Positions 12,401 through 21,292 of a DNA stretch of 64,000 bases are shown one piece after another. The notes below the pieces were generated by a model. The model was not told the DNA's origin, did not search any database, and saw only the letters and a program-made list of their open reading frames with translations. The position numbers and the translations under genes are program-made. The stretch's first letter is position 1; each line of letters begins with the position of its first letter. Location of the stretch: contig NC_084606.1 of assembly GCF_033807715.1 (NCBI RefSeq), positions 39,142,478 to 39,206,477 on the forward strand. Direction: 5' to 3'. Source of the stretch: Cololabis saira (taxonomy: Eukaryota > Chordata > Actinopteri > Beloniformes > Belonidae).

Positions 12401-15400
12401 ACGTTGAGCATTCGAGTTCTGCCGGTCTAAATTCAGGTATGGGGGAATCAGGCGAAAGTGGTCTAAAGTCATCACTTGATGCTATTGAACAAGGAGATAC
12501 GGCCCTGTCTTCAAAAAGCCAAGTCAAACACAAATCTGTCTCCAGGTCCTGGTCAGAACACACTGATTCAGGTGAATTGGACCTGAAGGACAAGCGTGAC
12601 GTTGAGCATTCAAGTTCTGCCGGTCTAAATTCAGGTATGGGGGAATCAGGCGAAAGTGGTCTAAAGTTATTGCTTGATGCTATTGAACAAGGAGATATGG
12701 CTCTGTCTTCAAAAAGCCAAGTCACACACAAATCTGTCTCCAGGTCCTGGTCAGAAACCTCTGACTCAGGTGAAGTGGACCTTAAGGTCATATCTGCTCT
12801 GGAGAACTCATGTTCTGCAGGTCTAAATTCAGGTATGGGAGAGTCGGGGGAAAGTGGCCTGAAGTCATCGCTTGATGCTATTGAACAAGGAGATACGGCC
12901 CTGTCTTCAAAAAGCCAAGTCAAACACAAATCTGTCTCCAGGTCCTGGTCAGAACACACTGATTCAGGTGAATTGGACCTGAAGGACAAGCGTGACGTCG
13001 AGCATTCGAGTTCTGCCGGTCTAAATTCAGGTATTGGGGAATCAGGCGAAAGTGGTCTAAATTCATCACTTGATGCTATTGAACAAGGAGACACGGCCCT
13101 GTCTTCAAAAAGCCAAGTCACACACAAATCTGTCTCCAGGTCCTGGTCTGAAACCTCTGACTCAGGTGAAGTGGACTGATAAGCATATGTTTCTATGGAG
13201 GCTTGTAGCTCCTTCCCAAACTTTAGAGAGCCTGTCGATTCAGGAGATGATAATCCGGGGATCGATGGCAGCGACACGGGTGAGGAAGACCTAAATTCTG
13301 ATGCAGAATCAGGTGACAAAGGCTTCTCTTCAAGTACTCGTTTTAATGCCCCTGGATGGTCTGGTCTACTTTCAGTAACACAGCAGACATTTGTAATTAC
13401 AGGAGCAAACTCAACATCTGTTGGAACTGAGCCAGAAGATACTGAACCAAACCTAATAAATGATGGGAAACGTTCAACTACTGATAGGGCCTCATGTTCA
13501 TCTCCAGAAGCACCTGAATTAGGTGATAGACATCCCTGTTCATCTGATATTATTATACGTAAGCCATCTTCGTAATCCATATCAGAAAAACAAACTGGCT
13601 CAGGTGAATTGGCGAACTCATGTTTTGCATTGCCAGACCCTCCAGGTTGGCTTACAGAGACGTCTACTGCATAATGAGGGTCATAAAGCTGACTTATCAT
13701 CCGGTGTTCTCTATAGGCTACACCACCCGCTGACTGACTGTCACTGAGGTCGTACAAAGTTGATTCGGGGGAGTCAGTTCTCTGGTCTGTGACGGCCGCT
13801 GACATGGGAAACCCATATTTGACATCCGAAGGTGAGGAGGACCTGTTCCCCGAGCCAGCTCTAACTGGCTCAGAGACTGCAGATCTGAAGTCTGGTAGTG
13901 GCCAATCTGCTGAATCTACCTCATCGGACATAGCTAGTTCAGGTGAAGAAGGTTGAGACTGTGAAAACTGAAGAACTGAGTCTAACCCCAACTCTTTCCA
14001 GGATGCTACAGAATCAGAGCCACACTCTGACTCAGAATCTTGGGTCTTTTCTCTCTCTAAACTACTTTTATCTGTAGTGGCCAACTTCACATTATCCTCT
14101 AACTCTCTCTCTCTAATGTCTGAATCTTCGTGAAGATATTCAATTCTTGTTCCAGCATATTTGAAAACCCCTGTTTTACCTAAATACATTTCCCCAACAT
14201 AGTGAGGATCATGTATTTGAGAGATTAGCTTCCACAGCTCAGCATCATATGTGAGTTTATAGAATGGCACCGTAATTGCTTTCGAAGATTGACTAGTCCC
14301 AACTAGTGGTCTCTCTGTGGTCTGTGCTTCTGGTGAGGCAGGTCTCCGCAGAGAAATACTTATGTCTTCATTTGACTGCGGATTTTCAGAATGAAGTGAT
14401 AATGATCGTTGATGCATTTCCAACATCAGGGGAGAAGTTTTACCTTCTGCAAGCCGTTCCGACTTTACCTGATGAGTTTCTTCTCTGTGAAACTGAGGCG
14501 TGCCTGTCTGAGCCAACAATCTTTCTTCTACATACTGTGGATCATGAACTTTAGAGATGAGCTTCCAAGGTTCAGTATCATGAGCTAAACTTAACAGCAA
14601 ATGTTCAGCTGAAGGTGGAGGAGTATGACTCTGAACTGTAGAAGCTGAATACTTTTGGGGCTGACCTTCGTGTACGTCTGAAGATGAAGTCATTGACTCA
14701 GTTAGACCCTCAGATGCAGGTTTTGTTTCTAACCTTTCAACACACGTGTCTCCTGTAACAGATGTTGTTTGTGTGGGTTGACGCAACACGTCTTTGTCAA
14801 AAAGCTGGCCAGTTTCAGGATTTGACGATTGCCTGAAATCACTAACTGAGTCGACAGAACCAGGAGACGGTGGCTGGTTTTCAAAGTAAGATGGCAAAGG
14901 CTTGGTCTCATGGATAGTATCTGCCAACGCTGACTCTGTGTCTGCTTCATGAGACTGTGGTAGTACTGGTCTGTGGTATTGTTCTGATTCTGATGAAGAA
15001 ATCATGACCCAGTCGTCATCACTCTCAGCTGATACCTGCTTTGGTTCATGATCTGTAGGTCTGATGTCTGATTCCATATCAGATAGCTCTGCTTCAGGAG
15101 AGGATGACATACATTTATAACTTTTAAAACGCTTAGAGGCAGATAGACTAGATTCTGGGACAGGGGAGTCTGCTGAAAGCTGGTAGGTTGCGGTGATGGA
15201 CCCTACGGATTCAGGAGATGAGGACCAAATCTCGTAGAAATCACAAGTCTCATGTTGTTCAGATGTAAAAACCCAGTGCGCTGTTTCCTCAATCATAGAC
15301 TCAGGTGATGATGCTCTGTCATCTAAGTCAAACGTTAATGACGGAGGTGACATCGATCTTCCACAGCTGTCGTCACTGCCAGGGGACACCGGTCTCCCAA

Positions 15401-16551
15401 AAGGCTTTTTATTTGAAACCATTGGTGTTAAAGGCCTTTCCTCTGTGACTACCGTTAACAGCACTTGGGTGCCCCCTGGTGGTTGTTTGTGGACGGAGGC
15501 CCCATCAGGCTCCCACGGAAAAACAGGGGGTGGGAGTGGGGACAAGGGCCTAAAGTGAGGAACCGGCGAATCAGGAGTGAGAAAATGCAACTCATTCACT
15601 GATGACACAGATTCAGGTGTTGACACTCTGCTCTCTGTGAGCAATATTGCTGTGGTGGAAACCCATTCAGGTGAAGAAGACCTGCCATGAGCCGAGCTTT
15701 GAATGGCAGGTATTGACTCACACACATTTTCAAAAGTTGGATCATTTGATTCCTGGGTGAAGGCTGCAGAGGGGATGCTTTCCAGTTTTTCAGACGTCAA
15801 AACTGAGGTTGTCTTCTGGGTTTGGCCCATGACATCAAGATCATCTGAAACTGAGGCCTGAGTAACGTCAGCTTTAATTCCAGAGGTTGAAACATCTCTC
15901 CTGACTTCTTGAATCATGCTGTCAGAGCATGACAGAGACACATCTTCACTTTCTGAATCCACCAGCTTAACCTCATATCCATACAGAACTTTATAAAGTC
16001 TCTGTGACACTTCATCTAGGTGTCTTGTTTGTTCGCCCTGTGTAAATTCGATGCCTCCACTGTCCGGGGGCGCTGAAGCACCCAGAGGTATCTGCTCACC
16101 CCGAGGTTGCTGCACCTCCTCCGATTCCTTCAGCTCCATGGACAGGTTCTTGAAATCTTGCTCAGCTTGCTCACATTCGGTCAAACTATCTCCATAATCC
16201 GTCAAAGACAGCAGTCGACTTTCGCTTACACCTGTCCGAGAGACGTCGGACGTCTCCCGCCAACTTAACGGTTCTGGTTCTGCAGAGGTGGGAGTTCGTA
16301 GACACTCCAAGCTCCAATCCTCTCCCCCCTCGTCCACCCCCTCACATTCAGCATCACCTGGTTCAACAGTAGGGGTGAGGGGTGGGGTGGTCTGAACACA
16401 CAGCTTGGGTCCCCCTTTGTACACGGGGTCTATCACATGGGATCTGAGCTGGTAGGGAGAGGTGCGGTACAATGTGAACAGAGGACTTACTTGTTTGTAA
16501 CTGCCTGTGTGCACAGAGTCTGTCACTTCCTCGTATATTCTTTGTGATGGG
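6419..16551 (-). CDS. ank3: ank3 second giant exon, downstream of the death domain (SPES/SPDSP repeat exon)
   Basis: One exon of 10133 nt. The acceptor is a run of 15 C then atgcag; the donor is CACGGG then gtaaga. It enters completing the leucine codon of the preceding exon and, apart from one extra base, leaves in phase 0, so 3377 codons are intended. The product begins PSQRIYEEVTDSVHTGSYKQ. Three parts are visible. The first is an acidic Ser/Pro-rich leader (16551 to about 13180) with scattered SPES and SPDSP motifs and three WKLIS-like segments. The second is a core of 25 near-identical tandem units (13178-8295). The third is a tail of degenerate units (8294-6419) with a fourth WKLIS segment. 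The motif S-P-E-S/S-P-D-S-P suggests many proline-directed phosphorylation sites (inference). The frame is broken once by an added G at 9482-9487, so this assembled copy would terminate soon after. I do not recognise a named domain. In known ANK3 proteins this place holds only a modest regulatory domain. Confidence 0.85.
8295..13178 (-). repeat. 25-unit coding tandem array, 198-bp (66 aa) and 192-bp (64 aa) units
   Basis: Twenty-one copies of a 66-residue unit (key parts SPESEVSDQDLETDLC, WLFEDRAVSPCSIASS, RPLSPDSPIPEFRPAE) and four copies of a related 64-residue unit (key parts SPESVFSEIEYAPLICQMFD, CLSPDSPVPQF). Within the 66-residue class the tail is either ELECSTSRLSF or EHEFSRADMTL, and the two tend to alternate. 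Unit lengths are multiples of three and copies differ by only a few residues, which implies recent unequal exchange or gene conversion. Copy number was counted by eye from the translation. Confidence 0.9.
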
Positions 16552-16557
16552 CTGCAT

Positions 16558-16572
16558 GGGGGGGGGGGGGGG
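16558..16572. repeat. G15 homopolymer (C15 polypyrimidine tract of the second giant exon)
   Basis: Fifteen G on the plus strand; on the minus strand C15 followed by atgcag forms the acceptor of the 10-kb exon. It is the only pyrimidine tract available there. Confidence 0.9.
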
Positions 16573-16639
16573 AATACAATATTTAGTCACACAATGACCA
16601 ATTAATTACAAAATGACAGAAGACACAGCTCATCACAGA

Positions 16640-17052
16640 CTACGTTTACATGCAGTCAAAATTCTGGTTATTGCTAATATTCCGGTTACTGAAACATTCG
16701 GAATATTCCGTTTACATGGTAATTAATCATTTGGGATATCTGGATCAAACCAGCGACGCACGGAGAACGTCATGACACAATTACCGTCATTTCCGCTTCT
16801 TCTTCCTGTATCCAAATTCAAAACAAATGCTGCTTCGCACAACTTTTCGCTCACTTTCTTTTAAATCTGGCTATCCCGATACTTTCTACTGTCTACAAAT
16901 TAACCCAGGGCTCATATTCGGGTTTTTAAAAACCCGAATATGAGCAAATTCGGGTTATTCAAAGGGGTTATTGGTGTTTAGATGGCCGTGCAAAACCGGG
17001 TTATTGCCAATATTCAGGTTTTAAAAGGGTTATTGACTGCATGGAAACGCAG
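16640..17052. mobile_element. MITE with CTACGTTTACATGCAGTC ends, copy 1
   Basis: Left end CTACGTTTACATGCAGTC and right end GACTGCATGGAAACGCAG form imperfect inverted repeats. The body contains further inverted pieces (GGTTATTGCTAATATTCCGG, CGGGTTTTTAAAAACCCG). A second, right-truncated copy is at 29379-29960. Confidence 0.7.
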
Positions 17053-17142
17053 TCACAGGTATCAGGGAAAGGCTTGAGGACATCCCTGGAACTGGCAGAC
17101 ATCTCTGTTTATGAGTGTACTGATGGTAAGTTACTGTAGAGG

Positions 17143-17310
17143 CCAGGGGCCGGATTCACAAAACATTCTTAAGAAAGAAAAATCTTCTTAAGTGGGAATT
17201 TTTTCTTAAGTTCAGTCTTAAGAAGAAAAAAGAGAAGAAGTCATATTCTCCAAAAAAGTTCTTAAGTTTTTTGTCAACTTTCTTCTTAAGTTTCTTCTTA
17301 AGAAAAAACA
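17143..17310. repeat. CTTAAG-rich interspersed repeat
   Basis: Begins GGCCGGATTCACAAAACATT and consists of alternating TTCTTAAG and CTTAAGAA strings, so it is strongly self-complementary. It has the look of a short MITE; I could not define its right end. Confidence 0.4.
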
Positions 17311-17481
17311 CTTTTGAGTCCTTGAAAATTGACATTTTTATAATACATAAATGTTAGATAAATTTTTGGGGTGAATTTTCATCAAGTCTTGATAGTTTTA
17401 CTTCAGATCCGTTGGGGTGGTGTATAAGAGCAAAACCACAAAAACTCTCTTGCGGACATCCACGTGTTTTGAATAACTTAC

Positions 17482-17716
17482 AGTGTGATTTCCATCTCCT
17501 TTTGAAGATTGTCTTTCTGGACGTTTCTCAGACGGCCTGTTGCGCTGGAGCCCGTCTCAGGCCTTCCTGAGGGTTCGTGAAGCGATGACAAACTGGAGGA
17601 TAGGTCCTCTGCTGACACCACAGGTACCTCTCTTCCTGAAACTGGACTCCTACCCGTCGCTTCCGTACGCCTGCCCGGTCTGGGACTGTCAATGTCTTCA
17701 TGGAGGGCAGAGAAAC
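17482..17716 (-). CDS. ank3: ank3 regulatory-domain exon ([15 protein letters not shown])
   Basis: A 235-nt exon with acceptor cttggacag and donor CACT then gtaagt. It opens with [15 protein letters not shown], matching human ANK3 GFSVLQEEL right after DHSE. It contains [20 protein letters not shown], comparable with the human PPIVSEEDISVGYSTF stretch, and ends KEMEIT with two bases left over. That phase joins exactly to the second giant exon. Confidence 0.9.
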
Positions 17717-17810
17717 CTGTCCAAGTATACACGGGAGGTGTTAGCGCATCCGAGGCAACTGTTCACACAAACTTGACAAGTTTGTCTCAAACTAATGCTA
17801 TCAGGAGCAC

Positions 17811-17963
17811 CTTCACTATGGTCCAGAGCTATGGTTTGCTCTATTTCTGCGTAGGTATGTGAAGACGTCTCGTCTTGAGCGGATCTGTTCATGGTGGTTT
17901 CAATAAGGTGAACGATGTCCATGCGGTTGATCTTTGTCAGTTTCTTGATAAGAGTTGTTCTTG
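17811..17963 (-). CDS. ank3: ank3 death domain end and start of regulatory domain ([16 protein letters not shown])
   Basis: A 153-nt exon with acceptor ttactacag and donor gtgctc. It encodes [20 protein letters not shown] followed by ETTMNRSAQ and [17 protein letters not shown]. Human ANK3 has [16 protein letters not shown] and [18 protein letters not shown]. The exon closes the six-helix death domain and begins the C-terminal regulatory domain. Confidence 0.95.
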
Positions 17964-17984
17964 CTGTAGTAAAAAACAAGTTTA

Positions 17985-18600
17985 GGAGGATAAGATTCAA
18001 CTTTAATAATCCCCAAAGGGGAAACTTCATTGCCACCATGGCCACAACAATACAACATAAAACAATCAAGTATACACATTAACAATGTCTCCACCTAGGG
18101 ACAGCAGTGGATCAATACAACAAAAAATAACTAGAAAATGAGCCCCCAAAAAAGGGAGATAAAAGAAAAAGAATACAAATCCATTTAAAAGTGCAATGTG
18201 CAAGACAAGCATAGCAGTAAATTAAACAGCTAAGAATATAGCTGCAATTAAAAGTGCACTGTACAAGAGAATATGGCAGCAAGTTATGACAGTCTAAAAG
18301 AGTGGCTGCAGTTTAAAGTGCAATTTGCAGAACAAGGGTTAATATAGCAGCAAGACATGACATCAGCAGTCCAAGTTAAAAAGTCTGGTTGCTGCAGGAA
18401 CAAAGGACTTCCTAAGTCTCTCTGTGGAGCATCTGGACAAAAGAAGCTTCTACTTCTGCTACTTTTCGAGAGAAAAAAACTGTACAGGGGATGATCATCT
18501 TGGGACAGGATAACTCTGAGCTTCCTCCTAGTATAACTGGTACTATAACTGGTACTACTGGTACTACTATGTCAGGCTGCCGCCCCAACAAACAACCGCA
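17985..18600. mobile_element. non-LTR retrotransposon 3' fragment, probable
   Basis: Intronic stretch with TTTAATAATCCCCAAAGGGGA, a motif common at the 3' ends of fish LINEs read in reverse. It continues with repetitive AAAAGTGCAATGTGCAAGAC-type phrases. No reading frame. Clade not determined. Confidence 0.35.
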
Positions 18601-18759
18601 TAAAAAAGGACACTTGCTAAAATGCCATTATAAAAAACATTTAAAAGGGATCTGCTGATGACAGCTTCACTTTGACGGTGAGCGGCAGCTTTGAGCCTGT
18701 AATCGGGTAAAAACTGTAGACTTTCAGAAATGTGGATCATGAACGTGATGATGACTGAC

Positions 18760-18891
18760 CTGCAACGTGATGTCCTTCACTCTCTGCCCACTGGTTCAGC
18801 AGGGCATGACTCTGGTCTTGGAGTGAGTTGGGATTTTCAATCCTTATCATGTTGATCCTTTCCTCACTGAAATCCAATTCTCGTGCCAACT
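18760..18891 (-). CDS. ank3: ank3 death domain, exon 2 ([20 protein letters not shown])
   Basis: A 132-nt exon with acceptor tgccctcag and donor gtcagt. It encodes [35 protein letters not shown] and AESEGHHVA. Human ANK3 has [20 protein letters not shown] and [15 protein letters not shown], so assignment to ANK3 is firm. A piggyBac-like element with a GGAA array fills the intron on its 5' side. Confidence 0.96.
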
Positions 18892-18943
18892 CTGAGGGCA
18901 AGAAAGAAAATATGGAAACAATTAATTATAAATTAAGACAGTC

Positions 18944-20039
18944 TTAACCCTTGTGCTGTCTTCAGGTCAAGGAAGGAGAAAGAGAAGAAGGAAGGAAGGA
19001 AGGAAGGAAGGAAGGAAGGAAGGAAGGAAGGAAGGAAGGAAGGAAGGAAGGAAGGAAGGAAGGAAGGAAGGAAGGAAGGAAGGAAGGGAGAAAATAAGGA
19101 AGGAAGGAAGGGAGAAAACAAGGAAGGAAGGGAGGGAGAAAACAAGGAAGGAAGGGAGAAAAGAAGGAAGGAAGGAAGGAAGGAAGGAAGGAAGGAAGGA
19201 AGGAAGGAAGGAAGGAAGGAAGGAAGGAAGGAAGGAAAGAAGGGAGAAAATAAGGAAGGAAGGAAGGAAGGAAGGAAGGGAGGAAGGAAGGAAGGAAGGA
19301 AGGAAGGAAGGAAGGAAGGAAGGAAGGAAGGAAGGAAGGGAGAAAACAAGGAAGGAAGGAAGGGAGAAAACAAGGAAGGAAGGGAGAAAAGAAGGAAAGA
19401 AGGAAGGAAAGAAGGAAGGAAGAATGAAAAGAAGGAAAGAAAGAAGGAAGGAAGGAAGGAAGGGAGAAAAGAAGGATGGAAGGAACAAAGGAAGGAAGGA
19501 AGGAAAGAAGGAAGGAAGGAAGGAAGGGAGGAATGAAGGAAGGAAGGAAGGAAGGAAGGAAGGAAGGAAGGAAGGAAGGAAGGAAGGAAGGAAGGAAGAA
19601 AAGAAGGAAGGAAGGAAAGAAGGAAGGAAAGAAGGAAGGAAGGAAGAATTAAAAGAAGGAAGGTAAGAAGGAAGGAAGGAAGGGAGAAAAGAAGGATGGA
19701 AGGAAGGAATGAAGGAAGGGAGAAAAGAGGAAGGGAAGATGGAAGGAAAGAGCAGGAGGAAAGAAGGTAGGAAGGGAAAAAAGAAGGAAGGAAGGAAGGA
19801 AGGAAGGAAGTAAGGAAGTAAGGAAGTAAGGAAGGAAGGAAGGAAGGAAGGAAGGAAGGAAGGAAGGAAGGAAGGAAGGGAGAAAAGAGGAAGGGAAGAA
19901 GGAAGGAAAGAGCAGGAGGAAAGAAGGTAGGAAGGGAAAAAAGAAGGAAGGACGGAAGGAAGGAAGGAAGGGAGAAAAGAGGAAGGGAAGAAGGAAGGAG
20001 AATTAGGTCATTTTGACCCAAAGACAGTCCAAGGGTTAA
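18944..20039. mobile_element. piggyBac-like MITE filled with a GGAA array
   Basis: TTAA-flanked, with ends CCCTTGTGCTGTCTTCAGG and GACCCAAAGACAGTCCAAGGG. About 1 kb of GGAA between them, interrupted by recurrent GGGAGAAAA and GAATGAAAAGAAGGAAAG phrases. It lies between death-domain exons 1 and 2. Confidence 0.85.
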
Positions 20040-20136
20040 GGGAATATGGACATTTTGTGGCTTCTTTTGAGAGAGCTAACTACAAGTGTAGATGTCAAGC
20101 TTGGTACTTTTAACCAGCGCTGTTAAGGGGACTCAC

Positions 20137-20214
20137 CTGTCCAGCTGAAGCCCAGGTGGTCGGCCACAATGGCCAACTGTTGCTCTTTTCTCTCTGCTTC
20201 ATCCTGTGGATCTA
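20137..20214 (-). CDS. ank3: ank3 death domain, exon 1 ([20 protein letters not shown])
   Basis: A 78-nt exon with acceptor atttgcag and donor gtgagt. It completes a split codon with the giant exon, then encodes [20 protein letters not shown] and GFSWT. This is the conserved start of the ankyrin death domain (human ANK3 DPQDEQERIEERLAYIADHL). Two bases in and one base out agree with both neighbours. Confidence 0.95.
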
Positions 20215-21292
20215 CTGCAAATACCACCAGACAGCCATGAACGGTCAAAGCAGCAAGCTTGACCAAGTCAAGTTACAAGTACAAACTCTGTCTTCAAATA
20301 ACTTTCACTGGCTTTCTTGTTTCTGGGCCTTTGACAGCTCGCTTGACGTTTATAATGTATATATTTAATCAAACTGCATATTGTAAAACATGAACATAAT
20401 GTGTCTGGAAAGACAAGTTGTGATACATGAGCTGGTGACTCTAATATTGAGAAATCAAAATTTCAGTGTCAAGAAAAGTCCTGCCATCGAAGGTGTTGGT
20501 ATATTAAAGGGTCAATTCCAAAACTGTGATCAACTGTGAAAGATGATAACAACAGAATCTATTCACAATAGAAGACAGAAAACATCTACTGTTTAAACTG
20601 AGATTTTAACCACTTTGAGACCATTTGTTTTTTAGGGTAGGTCTTGCATATCTCAGCAAGACACTGCAAATCTACACTGCATCCATTAAAAGAGCATGGT
20701 TTCATAGCAGAACCAATTGAAAACATTCAGTTCATTATAAAACAAAAAAATGTAAGAAAGTTGAGGACCATTGAGGAATCCAGATTGGAACAACATTCCC
20801 ACCTCAAAAACTCCAGCAAATGGTCTCCTCGGTTACCCCACATCTATTGACTATTGTGTCAAAGTGGTAAACACTGTCTCAATTTCTTTGAGAAGTGCTG
20901 CTACCTTCAAATTTAAAGACTTTCTTCCCCTACAGACGATACTTTTTCCTCATTTCCTTCAAACATTTGGTATGCTTTCTATGTACCATTGTGAATAAAA
21001 CATTGTTTTTCTATTTTGGGGGGAAATATGGGTTATATTTTCCTTTTGGTCTGTAAAAGGTTTAGCCATAAAAAGTTCCATAATGCCTTTAAGTCAATCT
21101 TGAGATTTTTCAGCACACAGAAAGAAAGAAAGAAAGAAAGACAAACACAAACACAGCTCAGGAAACACAACAACACGGGTTCTTCATCTACAACGGGACA
21201 TAACTACGAGAGACAGAGAGGCAGCACCTTTACAGCTAGTAGACTAATGAGGCACAAGCGATAGATAATATTCCCTTAAACTGGGGGGATAC
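20215..21292. other. intron with no recognised element
   Basis: Unique-looking AT-rich intron between the classical giant exon and the first death-domain exon. Only a short (GAAA)5 run near 21120 is notable. Confidence 0.6.

Noticed and set aside
8196..13179. Long plus-strand open frames opposite the repeat array (for example 464 codons at 11785-13179)
   Set aside because: They are the antisense of the coding repeats; the same stop-free frame is copied in every unit. They carry no splice sites or homology, whereas the minus-strand frame is in phase with ank3 exons.
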